Numbered from the stretch's first letter, positions 12,030-24,375 are shown. The stretch is 64,000 nt of DNA from Theobroma cacao (GCF_000208745.1 NC_030850.1:16624544-16688543), one strand, 5' to 3'. Notes: generated by a model not told the origin, from the sequence alone. A program made the numbers and translations.

Positions 12030-13121
12030 TTGGCCAAAGGTCTTGATCTCTTCTTTGGTTATTTTAAGCCCATAACAACCCTCTATCCATATACTCGCCT
12101 TGTCTAATCACATTATTGTAGCATGTGTTGTACTGTTTTGTTTTCTTTTGAGCAAAATGTTTTTTTCAAAAATAGACATTTAAGCACATCTCCATAGAAA
12201 TTCCTTAACTTTACTAAGAATCTACAACTTCCAAATCTCTTTCCAAACTCTCTTCATAGACCAAATTAGAATTAAAAAGAGTAATATTGAAAGATTTATT
12301 GGCAATCTTTTTTATCACCTTATAACTTGACTTCACAACTTATTCTCCCTTTTTCATTATGAGGCCATATCAATTCATTTTCCCCTTCCTGATTACATAT
12401 AGGAATCTCTTGAATTGCATCCTTTAGTCTGTTCATATTCGATTCTCTATGTCAGACAATTCTCATGTACCTTATTCCTTATTAGTGATTTCAACAATCT
12501 TACCTGGTAAAGGAAAGTCCATAGCATTTGGAAAAGTTATTTGTCCTCTCAATCTTGGAATCCAACTCATTCCAAATATCAATGCTTTCTTTATCCATGA
12601 TTGACCAAAGTTGGTTATTTCTTAGAAAGTCTCTACCTTCAAGAATACTACTTTAAACCCATGATGCCCTCACTTCTTTTGTAGCACTCAACATTGATTT
12701 ATATGGAAAGTATAAACCCTTGAGAAGTTGCCCTTATAAAGCATCAGGCTCTTGTAACATTCTTTAGCTTTATTTTGCTGATAGTGCTTTATTGAATAGC
12801 TCCAGGCTTTGAGCCCCATTCTCTTTTCCAACTTTGTCTTTGTTAACTTTAGCTAGCTTTATTAGTGTATCTTTCTTCCATTTTCTCTTTGCCCCCATAA
12901 AAATTATCATTGTTGAATATATTTCATTACGGATCTTCTTAGGGAACTTGGAACATGATATAGTATAAGTAGGAATAGAACTTGCTATAGCCATTATCAA
13001 AATTTTTTTGCCTCCCATCGAGAAAGTTTGTTGTTTCGAATTCTTAAGCTTTTGCCAACACTATCTTAAAGCTTCACTTTTTGTCTTATCCCATAAGGGT
13101 TGTATTCTTAAAAGATCAAAT
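12030..13121 (-). mobile_element. LINE remnant, C-terminal part of ORF2 (lower half of a split element)
   Basis: On the minus strand the frame 13018-12770 reads MGGKKILIMAIASSIPTYTI and then a stretch ending LFNKALSAK, the conserved thumb region after the RT active site in plant LINEs. Immediately upstream (about 13020-13110) is a peptide of the type PLWDKTKSEALR*CWQKLKNSKQQTF. Downstream, frames matching a zf-RVT domain continue with several stops (LLKGLYFPYKSM; LWSIMDKESIDIWN; NFYGDVLKCLFLKKTF) to about 12030. The part encoding the RT palm lies on the far side of the inserted element, at 15484-15843. The element is dead: several stops and frameshifts. Confidence 0.75.
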
Positions 13122-15483
13122 TACTCAAATAGTCCTTGTACCCATGCCTTTTTGTCAATTCAGTCATTGTACTCAAAATATGGTTAATTTAGTCTTTTGA
13201 TTTTGAAAATTGGAACAATTTAGTCTTTTCTTTTTTAGTCATCCAATTTGTCATTAGAGATGATGACATCAACGTTGATGTGGCAATGCCACATCACTTT
13301 GACATGCTGACATGATAGTGTCACATGGCACTAAAATGCTAGCATGGCAGTTCGAGAAAAAAATTCCAAAAAAAAAAATTTAGATCACGTTGTAGAGACA
13401 AAATTAAACAAAAATGTACAGTACAATGACTAAATTAAACAAAATTGACGTATTTAAGGACTAAATTGAATAAAAAAATATTTGAAAAATATAAATCTTT
13501 GAGTAGATGACACATATACTTATTAATAAGCCAAATGTTTAAGTATAAAATATTTATGGTGTTAGAAATAAATATAAATATTTTCTTAATTATTTGATTC
13601 CATAATAGGCACATTAATTTATCTTCTTTGTAAAATTAAATTTGAATTTCCCTTCTATAAAAAAAAATTCAATATTTTATAAAGTTATTTTTATAAATAT
13701 CATGATTAAAATTATTATCACTTTATTTTTCCCTTTTTTGATTATACTTGATATTATTCTTAATGATATTATTTTATAATCCATTTATAAAAAGGAACAA
13801 AAAGATTCAATTTCCTTTTCTAATATATGTATGAAAACCAAAGTAAGTTTATTAAATGTTTTAATGACAAAATAATTTGTCAAGAAATCATCTCATTTAA
13901 CATTGTGATTTTGAGTACTTGATAAAGCATTGCTTTCCTTGTAAGATTAAAATTGCCAAGAAATCATCTTGCTCTTTGTGCAATGGTGCCTCTGATTGAG
14001 TGTTTAATGTTAGCTTAACTGAATTATCATTCTTCTTTTAGTCTTTGCAAGTATTCTTCTGTGTCAATTTTTTTCGTTTACATTTTCCTTTAACTAGTAG
14101 GATAGAGTGCCGACTTAAGAATGTTGGTACAATTTAGTACATTTAAAGATAATTGCACCTTTGTCTCTTCTTGTGTTGTTACCTGATTGCAATTGCATTT
14201 GCACTTGCACATTGCAAGTGATGGTGACTTCCTACCATACTTGTCTATATATGCTATAGGGAAATAAAGCAAGTTTTATATAAGGCTTTCAACTAAATCC
14301 ATAGCTAGTACTAAGAAGAAAGTTTCCATATGTAGGTTGCAAGAGTTACATAGTTAACTTGATTATCGGGCAGTAGGTCTGCTAAAACATTGGTAAACAC
14401 AATTACAATCAAACTAAGCCTTTTCTAGGAAAAGAATGATTTGAAGAGATAGAGTCATACACTTCAATTTTAAGAACATCTATTCTGAGATTCAAAGTAC
14501 TCATCTTCTCTTGATAATTTAATAATGAAATTTCAAAATATTTGTTGAAATATTACTATGGAAATGTTTGATTAATTCAAAAGTAATAAATGCAATTTAC
14601 ATTTTAATCTTATAAGAAAAGTAATATTTTGTCAAATATTCAAAATCACAACGTTAAATGAGATGATTTTTTAGCTAATTATTTTGTCATTAAAGCATTT
14701 AATGGGCTTACTTTGGTTTTCATACATATATTAAAAAAGGCAATTAAATCTTTTTGTTTCTTTTTATAAATGGATTATGAAATATTCTCATTATAAATAA
14801 TATCTGCTTTAATAAAAAAGGGAAAAATTTAAGAGATAATGATTTTAATCATGATATTTTAAAAAATAACTCTATAAAATATTAAAATTTTTTTAATAGA
14901 AGTAGAATTCAAACTTAATTTTTACAAAAAAAATAAATTAATATACCTATTATAGAATTAAATAATCAAGAAAATATTTATATTATTTCTTAACATCATA
15001 AATTTTTTACACTTGAACATCTGGTTCATTAATAAGTATTTGTATTATCTACTCAAAGATTTGTATTTGTCAAATACCTTTTTTGGATCAATTTAATCCT
15101 TAAACACCGTAATTTCATTCTTTTTAGTCTATTTACTATACTTTTTTGCTTAATTTAGTCCCTATTATGTGACCCAGGTTTTTTTCTCGAATTGCCATTT
15201 TAGCATTGCCATGCCATCATTCAGTGCCACATGGCATGCCATGTCATCGTGTCAATGCCATGTGGCATTACCACATTATCACATCAAAGTGACATGGTAT
15301 TGCCACATCAACAAAATCTGTCCTACCAGCACTGATGTCATCACCTCTGATGGCAAAATTGGACTACATAAGTGAGAAGGACTAAATTGTTTCAATTCTC
15401 AAAATCAAATGATTAAATAAATTAGATTTTGAATATAGGGATTAAATTAACAAAAATACATATATACAGAAACTATTTGAGTA
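13122..15483. mobile_element. 2.36 kb non-autonomous element with very long terminal inverted repeats
   Basis: The left arm (about 13122-13955) and right arm (about 14598-15483) are inverted copies of each other, beginning TACTCAAATAGT at both outer ends. Matches include the 'GACTAAATTGTTTCAATT'-type and 'CATGATTAAAATTATTATCA'-type segments and the CATGGCAT/TGCCACAT-rich block near 13290/15260. The interior (13956-14597) has no transposase frame. TIRs of about 850 bp with an unrelated centre are typical of non-autonomous MULE-like elements, but I find no convincing 9 bp duplication. It interrupts a LINE reading frame. Confidence 0.65.
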
Positions 15484-17660
15484 CTTTGAACATTAGGTTC
15501 CAAGGTTGCGTCCTTGATCTGCTTGTTCACATCAAGTGGCACATTATTGCTTAAAACAATGCTAAGTTTATCTAGATTGACTCTTTGACTATAAGCTTGA
15601 CAATAAACATGAATAATATCAGACATTCTTAGGCAATTTATGGGAAATGAGCCATATTTATTAATAATCGTCATTACCATGTGATTTTTCGCTAGCAAGT
15701 TGTACAACGTAATTGAATTCTTCAAATTCGAATCATTTGAAAACGAAAATGTTCACATTTTGAGTCGAAGTCCAATCCAAATCAAATTAAGTTGATTTAG
15801 AATATGATAAGCATATGCTACTACTACATATTTATGGTACCAAAAAGTTGCCAAGAAATCATCTTTCTCTTTCTCTTTCTCCTTGTGCAGTGGTGCCTTT
15901 GATTGAGTGTTTATAATTGTTAATTGAACTAAAGCATAATTCTTTCTTAGTCTTCACAAGTATTCTTCCGTGTCAATTTTTTCTTCTTCTACATTTTCCT
16001 TTAATTAGTAGGGTAGAGTGCCGACTTAAGAATGTTGATACAATTTAGTACATTTAAAAATAATTGCACCTTTGTTTCTTCCTGTGTTGTCACGTAACTG
16101 CAACTGTTGCGCATTGCAAGTGATGGTGACCTCCTACCATGCTTGTCTATGCTATAGGGAAATGAAGCAAGTTTTTGATAGGGATTTCAACTGTACCCAC
16201 AGCTAGTTCCAAGAAGAAGAGTTCCTATATGTAGGTTGCAAGAGTCACACAGTTAACCTGGTTACCAGGCAATCTTCAAACTTTATTTTGGAGTGACTCA
16301 AAAAATCAAATCAAGAAATGCCAGATTCACTACTGTGAACTGCTAAAACATTGGTAAACACAACTGCAGTCATATTAAGCTTCTTTTAAGAAGAGAATGA
16401 TTTGAAGAGATAGCGTAATTCGCTTTAATTTTAGAAACATCCATTCAAATTTCAGAATTACACATATTCCCTTGATAATTTAACAATGGAATTTCAATAT
16501 ATTTGTAGAAATATTACTATGAAAATACTTGTTTAATTCAAAACTAATAAATGCTATTTAAATTTTAATCTTAGAAGAAAAGCAATATGTTGTCAAGTAC
16601 TCAAAATCACAATGTTAAATGAGATTATTTCTTGGCAAATTATTTTGTCATTAAAGAATTTAATGGGCTTACTTTGGTTTTCTTACATATATTAAAAAGG
16701 CAATTAAATCTTTTTGTTTCTTTCTATAAACGGATTATGAAATAATTTCATTAAAAATAATATCAAGTTTAATAAAAAAAAGGGAAATTTTAAATGATAA
16801 TGGTTTTAATCATGATATTCATAAAATAATTTTATAAAATATTGAATTTTTTTATAGAAGGGGAATTTCAATTTAATTTTTACAAAGAAGATGAATTAAT
16901 ATACCTATTATGAAATCAAAAAATTAATTAAGAAAATTAATTTTTTACATTAAAATATTTAGTTTATTAATAAGTATACGTATCATCTACTCAAAGATTT
17001 ATATTTTTTAAATTTTTTTGTTTAATTTATTCTTAAACAACTCAATTTAGTCTACGCATTGTATAGTTTTATTTAATTTAATTCTTGTGACATGTTTCAG
17101 TTTTTTTTTGAAATTTTTTTTCTCAAATTGTTATGTCATCATGTCCAATGCTGATGTCATCAACTCTAACAATAAAATTAGACAACGTAAAAGAAAGAAT
17201 TAAATTATTTCAATTCTAAAAATTAAAAGATTAAATTAATTAAATTTTGAATACATGAGCTTAATTGACAAAAACGCATAAATATAAAGACTACTTGAAT
17301 ACTTTAACTTTTTCTAAATAAGTACCAAAGTTGCATCGTCGATTTGCTTCTTTACATCAACTGGCACGTTATTGCTTAAAACAATGCTAGGTTTATCTAG
17401 ATTGACTCTTTGACTACAGGCTTGACAATAAACCTGAATAATATCATACATTTCTGGGCAATTTATGGGAAATGAGCCATGTTTATTATTTAATCGTCAT
17501 GGCCATGTGATTTTTCAATGAATGAGTTGTACAAAATAGTTGAGTTCTTGGAATTCAAATTATTTTCAGATTTTGAGTAAAAGACAAATCCAAATCAAAT
17601 CGAGTTGCTTTAGAATATAATAAGCATATGCTACTGTTAAGTACTTATGGTGCCAAAAAG
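13953..17660. repeat. Tandem segmental duplication, unit about 1.85 kb
   Basis: Copy 1 (about 13953-15846) and copy 2 (about 15847-17660) are co-linear. Each starts TTGCCAAGAAATCATC, runs through the element interior (GTGCCGACTTAAGAATGTTG at 14108 and 16019), one inverted-repeat arm, and a LINE-derived flank, and ends CCAAAAAGT. Divergence is modest, with small indels. The duplicated segment contains only the centre and right arm of the TIR element, so duplication followed its insertion. Confidence 0.75.
15484..15843 (-). pseudogene. LINE reverse-transcriptase fragment (upper half of the split element)
   Basis: The minus strand reads MSDIIHVYCQAYSQRVNLDK then LSIVLSNNVPLDVNKQI, the segment that follows the FADD box in plant LINE RTs (usual form: ...YSRASGQ.VNLDKS...FS.NVP...K..I). 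It ends near 15484, exactly where the TIR element begins. The LINE frame resumes on the other side at 13121. A second copy with the same peptide and a few substitutions lies at about 17300-17480 because of the segmental duplication. Confidence 0.65.
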
Positions 17661-18247
17661 TGTTTAGGAATTTCCAATTTGAAGCCACCCATGTTTGGCC
17701 AAGGATTGGATAGTTTACCGTATTTCTGAGCGGATCCACTCATATCCAACACGTGCAAACCCCTCAAATTTCCAATGGGATAAGGATGAAATTCAACCAA
17801 TTACCAATCTTTCACGTCCCAAAAAAGGTACACAGCGTACTCTCAACAAATTCCCAAACAAACGACTCGCCCCCTCCGCTTCATCCCACCGCAAATTATC
17901 CAACCCATCCTCAGCCGTCCGGTTCCCCAACTACTCCATCTCGACCGTCCATTCCGATCCCTTTACCCCAAAAACTACAAAATTTCCTTTAATAGATTAG
18001 CCCACTTTTGACGATCCCCAGATTCCAAAACCTGGAATCCAAATCTTTATCAAATCCGGTTCAATTCCAAAGCGTTTCTTTTCCCACACCAAGGCGAGTA
18101 CGCAAACCCCCAAAACTCGCCGTCTCAGAATCGCCACCTAATCAAACACGGGACATTCTGTTGAATGGTATTACCGAAAATGCCACTACGTGAGGGCCCT
18201 GCGGGTTTGAGTTGACTAAGTGGGATCCACTTAGTGGTTTACAATTG
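17661..18247 (+). promoter_or_regulatory. Upstream region of the SUMO gene
   Basis: GC content rises compared with the flanking repeats. A G-box core CACGTG lies at 17750-17755, a GATAAGG element near 17778, and ACCGTCC/GCCGTCC motifs near 17920-17950. The open frames here (for example 17695-18000) have no recognisable protein features and I read the stretch as promoter. Regulatory function of these words is inferred from plant promoter knowledge only. Confidence 0.4.
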
Positions 18248-18255
18248 TATATATA
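18248..18255 (+). promoter_or_regulatory. TATA box of the SUMO gene
   Basis: TATATATA in the context TGTATATATAGC, about 120 bp before the ATG at 18371. A start of transcription near 18280 would give a 5' leader of about 90 nt. Confidence 0.6.
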
Positions 18256-18370
18256 GCGTAAAACCAACGCTTTCCTCTCTATTTCAAAGCCCCCCCTCCT
18301 TGTCTTCTTCCCTGCGAACCACCCTTTTTTAAGTTTCTGCCCCTGAAAGTTGCGAAGGGCGGCACGGAAA

Positions 18371-19069
18371 ATGTCTGCGACAGGCGGTGGGGGAGCAGGT
18401 GGCGGAGGACAGGAGGAGGATAAGAAGCCTGCCGATCAGTCTGCCCACATTAACCTCAAAGTCAAGGGCCAGGTTTTATTGTCACGTATTTTAGATCATC
18501 ATTTTCTCTTTATTTATTTGTTTATTTTATTAGCTGCTTATTTGCGCCTTCTCTGTTTATTGATGTGTTTCGTTTGTTTGCAGGATGGTAACGAAGTGTT
18601 TTTTAGGATTAAGAGAAGCACTCAGCTGAGGAAACTGATGACTGCCTATTGCGATAGGCAGTCGGTGGATTTGAGCTCAATTGCCTTCTTGTTTGATGGG
18701 CGGAGGCTTCGGGGAGAGCAGACTCCCGACGAGGTAAAACTCCTTGGCGCTGGTTTAGTTGTCTTGACACGGTTATTTCGAGGTTCTGCAATATATGCAT
18801 GCCTAAATGACATGTTAATGTAAAAATTTTTAATATATGTTTTATATTGCATTGTTAATATTGTGATTTCAGACCATAAAATTGAAGAAACTTCATTAAA
18901 TTGTGACATGTATTATTTGCCGGAATGTTAATGGGATCATTATCATACTTAATGCTGTGGTTTGGTTTGGATGTTTTTCATGGGTGGTTAGCTCGAGATG
19001 GAGGATGGAGATGAAATTGATGCAATGCTGCACCAGACCGGAGGCGGCATGGAAGTCCATGGCTGCTAA
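18371..19069 (+). CDS. SUMO: Small ubiquitin-like modifier (SUMO)
   Basis: Three exons: 18371-18472, 18584-18733 and 18992-19069 (TAA), with GT-AG introns of 111 and 258 bp, both phase 0. The protein is 109 aa. It has a short glycine-rich N-terminus ([19 protein letters not shown]), then the ubiquitin fold from [16 protein letters not shown] through [16 protein letters not shown] to [17 protein letters not shown]. The C-terminal tail after the di-glycine is GMEVHGC; SUMO proteases (ULPs) would remove it to expose the conjugating Gly-Gly. This is the canonical class (SUMO1/2-like in Arabidopsis), which is joined through E1 (SAE), E2 (SCE1) and E3 ligases to lysines of mostly nuclear proteins under stress. 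The start is chosen because the family begins MSA and no earlier in-frame ATG is compatible. The gene appears fully intact. Confidence 0.95.
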
Positions 19070-19860
19070 TTGGACAACATTTGAATACACATGAAAAAAG
19101 CTGGGGAGGGCAGACTTGGAGCAAACTATAGTACATAATATATTTTGGTACGTCTATGGAATGTTCACTGTAAATGGCGGTCTAGGGCAACTTTTGCACC
19201 AATGGTTTTGTTGATTAGCTAGCTATGCTAGTAGTAAATTGCTGTATGCATGGATATTTAATGGTATGTCAATTGTGTTTCAAAATACTACATGAACAAG
19301 TATATTGCTATAATGCTTCAAAATCCTTTTGGATTTGTGCGCATTTGACGTTTTGGTCAAGGATCATCCCCGTTTCCAAGGGTTATTTTTGCCTCACCTC
19401 ACCTCACCTCAGTGACCAAATACTTTAGCAGCCCCTAACCAAATGGTTATAGAGATTATGTAAAATTCACTTCACACCATGGAGCTAATTGCGAGTCATA
19501 CACAGCCAAGAAATTGAGATGCATTAGGATAAAAAATTTACATCAAAATAAACGGGGTTCCGACCCAGAGGTACAATTCGACAATTTCAGCACATAAATT
19601 GAGAAATTAAGTTGATTCTCACGTCACAGACGGCACACTGAAGCTAAGATTCATTTTTCTTAACCTTGATATCCTTCCTATCAACTATGAAACAAATCAT
19701 CTTTAATCTAAAAAGGTATACATCCCTAAGTGACATGTAAAATGGGATGGCAGTATCGATAGCAAAACAAAATTCAACAAACGTTTAGCTCGGTTCTCTA
19801 GGAATGATCATATCCCAGGTACTGATGGAAATCCTCTGCATGTCATGATGTATGAGGAAG
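19070..19860. other. Convergent 3' flanks of SUMO and ERD2
   Basis: Holds the 3' UTR of SUMO (+) and of ERD2 (-). A short CTCACCTCACCTCACCTCA run is near 19393. No gene seen. Confidence 0.5.
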
Positions 19861-22575
19861 TCAAGCCGGCAACTGGAGCTTTTTGTTGTTCTTCCAGCTG
19901 CAATCATTAAGGAGCATAGAATACAAAAGGAGATGATTCAGATTAACAGATATAACAGAAACAAGCATAACTTCGTGTATCAAAATTTTAGACTTTCACC
20001 TGTCAAAGTAATAGTAGAAAAAGTCAGCATAAACAAGTGTCTGAATGAGCCCAGAAATCCAAGCTGCCAGAGACATGAAAGAATCAGTGACAAAGAAATG
20101 ATATGGGAAGCAACAGCCTACAGAAGCATACAAGAGAGTACATCAAGAAAGGCAAAAGCCACAAAAGGGCAATTGAATAGAACCCAAGTACAGAACTCAA
20201 AATAGTTAAATTTTCTAGAATTAGCTTTATTCAGTATGATAAAGTTTGTCATAAGCTTCAAGCAGTCATAAACCAAGGGATAACTTAAAAGATACAATCA
20301 GATCTACAAGCTGGGAAATCCTTCCAAAAGTTATTACACCGTAAATACACTAAAAGGTCGGGTATCAGATAAACATAGAACCCTCTTGAGAATGTCAAAG
20401 ATGGTACTAATCTAATATGCTCTTTTGCTTTAGATAACCAACATAACCAAGAAGATGCTAATGATGTTTGCCAAAGTAACTCCATGATCACCACCTTGTC
20501 TGGTTGTGCAAGGCAGAGAAAACAAAGCTAGGTTCAGAACCAAATGAAGGAATTCACAGATTATACAACCTCAAGCGATTTTGAGTAACTACTACAATTA
20601 TTTCTGGTACTAGCAATAAAAAAAAGCAGAATTATTATTTGACAACAACAAAGGAGGAACACTATCAACATACGCAATATGTTATAGACATCCGCTCACA
20701 TGATAGCAAAAGTCCAAATATTAATTTTTGAATAATGTAACAAACACTATTGGCAGACAAAGAGGTCCTGGAAATCCTAACAATAAAAAAAAAATCAATT
20801 ATTTGGCTCTATATATCAACAGGATGTAAAGGCACATGGCTCTAGAAACACCTGCAAATAGATGAACTGTCGGCGTTGCTCACCCATCCCACACGTGTTT
20901 AAAATTTAAAAGGGGAAGAAAAAGGAAATAGAAGAAAGACACTCTTGGCAGCCTTTCCAATGCAGGGGTTTGAAGACAATCATAAACCAATATATGAGTG
21001 TATAATGAATCTAGGGGTCCCTAAACAATGCATGCTCTTACCGATAAAGAGAGAAAGACTTACGTATCCAGTGAACATAGTGTGGTTCGGTGAAGTATCT
21101 ATAAATCCAGTTAAGAATGTATAACCCTCGATATGCACTGCAATAAAAGAGAAAAACACATAAGCGGATCAGTCCATTGCACACATAAACATACACATCC
21201 ACTTAGCTAAAACAAAATCTCTACACATCTAGAAGACATCATCAAGTAAATATTCTTAAAAAACAAAAAGAATGCCTCATTTTATTTGATTTGGAAATTT
21301 CATATTATGGTTAATGATGCAATGCTAAATTACTACCATACTGCGTACAGTAGTTCCAGTGCTCATATAATAATATGTGGAACACAGCTTACAAATTTCT
21401 ATTTTTAGTTTACAAAAAATCCTTTTCTCTAGCTCTCTTCAATGTAAACTATAACTAATTTGGTTCTCTGGCACAGAGGACATATAAACCAAAAGAAGAA
21501 TTAGCAATATTACGGGCATAAAAAATCCTGAGTCATTATCCCTTGAGCTTCAACCCTAAACATTCTTAAGGTTGGAGAAGTTTTTTAAACTCAAAAAGAT
21601 ACCAAAGTTCATCAAGTCCTAAAGAACAGCAATAGTTAAGAAACCAAATGTGATGCAAAGGGAAAGGCTATAGTTTTGATGCAGAGACTGCCAACTAAAA
21701 AGTCTCAGGCACAAGCTACAGATTGTTAGTGGAAACATAAGGCACAACCAATTCAAACACCAAAAAAATCAAAAGAACTATCGTAAGAAGAATTAAAAAA
21801 AATTCAAACATATGCACTAAATGAGCCAAACAAAGCAGAAGATATAAGATATTGTCAATTGATTAAATCACCATTGGAAAAATTAAAGCATACCCAAGAA
21901 GAAAAACATATTGGCCAGTCAAGTTGTCAATGTTTCTAGTCCTTTGCAAGAGAACAAGCTGAGGGAGTATGGCAACGGCTTCTAGATACAACGAAAAGGT
22001 CCACATTACCTGCAACCCCGTTCTCCATAAATCAAAATATAAAGTAAAAATGAACCACAATTGGGAAAAAAAACTAAAAAATGTTTAAAAAAAAAAGGAG
22101 ACCTCCTTGAAGGTGAATTTCTCATTAAAGAGGAGGGCCAAGAGCAGGCAAGGCAACAGAAGAAAATAATGGCGGAAAGTGTCCTGGTCTTTATCGTAAG
22201 ACCTTCGAACAATCTTATGGCGACGCATGTACCAAACAATCGAAAACGAGCTTCCCAAAAATATTAATTTCATGGAAGTGTTGTAAAGAGATATAAAATC
22301 AGTAAAAATGTCCAAGTAACGACTAGCGAAAACGATGGCGTACAGTTCTTGTGTCTTCAAAGAAATACCTGAGCCAATTAAGAAAAATAAAATAAAAAAT
22401 TGAAGCTCGAAAACAAGAATATTTTAACAGCCGCATTATTAAAAACAAAAAACAAAAAAATGAAAGACGAGAAAAAACTGTTACCGGCGCAAGATTTGAT
22501 AGTGTGGATCTTGAGGAGCAAGACCAGAACGCTGGCCAGGTGAGTCATGTCACCTGCTAGTCTGAATATATTCAT
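19861..22575 (-). CDS. ERD2: ER lumen protein-retaining receptor (KDEL/HDEL receptor)
   Basis: Six minus-strand exons: 22575-22485, 22368-22103, 22009-21894, 21137-21064, 20063-20000 and 19897-19861 (TGA). They sum to 648 nt, giving 215 aa, the normal ERD2 length. All introns are GT-AG and restore frame. The protein begins MNIFRLAGDMTHLASVLVLL and ends DSWKNNKKLQLPA, with the lysine-rich cytosolic tail expected for COPI-dependent return. Seven hydrophobic segments and signature pieces (SLKTQELYAIVFASRYLDIF, SFSIVWYMRRHKIVRRSYDK, TRNIDNLTGQYVFLLGAYRG) are present. The receptor binds K/HDEL-tailed ER proteins in the Golgi and retrieves them to the ER. No lesion is visible. The large intron 4 (21063-20064) shows no other gene. 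Confidence 0.95.
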
Positions 22576-23066
22576 TTTCGCTCTTCCACTGATCCCTAAA
22601 ACCCTAAATTCCCTTCTACTTCTAAATCAAAACGCAATCGCTTCCAACGGAACGGCCTTTCTTTTATTTATTTTCTTCTCAAAGTGTGGGTTAGACTTAG
22701 ATCTTGTAGTTTCCAAGTTTTTCTTTTTCTGTTGGATTTTTGGTTTCTCTTTCTCTTTTTCTTTCTTTTTTTTTTTTTATAAAGAACATTTTAATGCTGG
22801 AGACAACGATCCTCCACCAATAGAACACTGACACGTCATTGTCATCCACAGTCGTGGTCTGGTCATTGCCTTGACGGAACGTTGTTCAAAATGCGGTGAA
22901 AACTGAGAGGAGTGTATTTCACGTCAAAACTCGAAGGCGGGTTTTTTTTTTTTTGGTTTGATGAAAGGAGTGGGGGCAATGTATCCAACTTATTTAGAGT
23001 TGGCCGCCATGGTCAAATATAATTTTTGATAAAGGAAACGAAACTTTTATAATTGCTAAGTAGGAT
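22576..23066. other. ERD2 upstream region
   Basis: 5' leader and promoter side of ERD2. It contains a T-rich tract (22738-22780) and a CCCTAAAACCCTAAATT (telobox-like, AAACCCTAA) word near 22591-22608, which is common in promoters of plant housekeeping genes. I see no separate gene. Confidence 0.4.
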
Positions 23067-23074
23067 ATCAAATT

Positions 23075-24091
23075 TAGAGATGGTATTGGGTTCCTCTTAT
23101 AATTTACTCATGGATATTCAATTCAGTTATATAAGGTTATATATCTTATAATCGAATTCGGGTAAGATTCGGATAATAATTTCACTAATATCGAGTTCGG
23201 ATGCCAAATACTTGAATTCATTTATTTTTTTAATTTTATATAATCAAAGACAAAAATATATTGTTAATTAAATTAATTAATAAAATTATGATTATTAATT
23301 AACTTGTAATATCTTTTAAAATATATACTTTATATATTGTGTTAATTTATAAAAAATATAATAATAATTATTATTATATATACTTTAAATATAAATATAT
23401 TTACTTTTAATTTTCTATTAATCTTACAAAAATTATAACTTATAAAATTATTACTTTCTTTTAATTGAGGAATGAAAATTTAAACCCTGCTCTTTAGATA
23501 AGAAAATCATATATCAACTAATGAATTCAATACTCGGGTATAATTATAAAATATGCATTTATTTATATAAACTTATAATATATATACTTAAAGAAAAGTT
23601 GTGAGATTAGAATAGTTTTGAAACCTAATTTTTTTTATATAATTAAGAACAAACCTATATAGTTAACTAAACTTCCAATGTTGTTTAAGTTGTTATTTGA
23701 ATATTTGTTTTTAGTTATTTAAATTGATATTTGATATATTCGTTTTTGAGTATTTAAATTTAATTTTTATTGTTTGTGTGTTTTTATAAATTTAATTATT
23801 AATGAATTATATGAAATATGGATGGAAAATATTATTGTATATAAATATGGGTATGGATTCAGATTTGGGCAATTGAGTACCTATGGAGAGCATTTTAATA
23901 ATTTTTTTACATAATCGTGTTTTTAAATAGTTTAGATAATTATTGGATATTAGGTATGTATTAGGGTTCTGATTATGATAGTAAATTTTAAAAATATTTC
24001 AGTAGTTGTAGGGTTTGGGTACCCCATTTATTAATCAAGTTTGGTTTCAAGTACCTTAAAATTAGTGACACCCTACCTGTTGACATCTCTA
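23075..24091. mobile_element. Non-autonomous hAT-type element, 1017 bp
   Basis: Flanked by a perfect 8 bp direct repeat ATCAAATT at 23067-23074 and 24092-24099. The element ends are inverted: 5' TAGAGATGG... and, read from the other end, TAGAGATGT.... Eight-base duplications and short terminal repeats with a TAGAGATG-like start are characteristic of hAT transposons. The interior is AT rich with no transposase frame, so the copy would depend on an enzyme supplied elsewhere. Confidence 0.72.
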
Positions 24092-24099
24092 ATCAAATT

Positions 24100-24375
24100 A
24101 CAATTTAACCGTTGATATTTGATTTTTTTAAAGCCAAAGACTGAAAAAGGAGAAGGGCAAGGATTGATTGCCGCAAACTACATTTAAGCAATTGATAATG
24201 ATTGACAAGATCAGATTGGCCAATTAAGGTCGAATTCATACAATTCCAAGTTAGATTCGGCCTTTTAAATGGTCGGATTCGACTATGGAGAAAGTCATCA
24301 ATCACATTTGCTGGTCCTGATTGAGATCAGGCTTGTTGAAGCCAAAAACAACCTTAAATGGCTAGATTTTATCGA
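24100..24375. other. Spacer between the hAT element and the copia element
   Basis: AT-moderate sequence; no recognisable coding frame. Confidence 0.35.

Noticed and set aside
14090..14272. 60-codon Cys-rich minus-strand frame (CKCKCNCN)
   Set aside because: The duplicated copy near 16080-16190 does not keep the frame, so it is not under coding constraint.
17695..18000. 101-codon plus-strand open frame upstream of SUMO
   Set aside because: No domain, overlapping equally long frame in another phase, and it lies in the promoter region with a G-box and TATA downstream.
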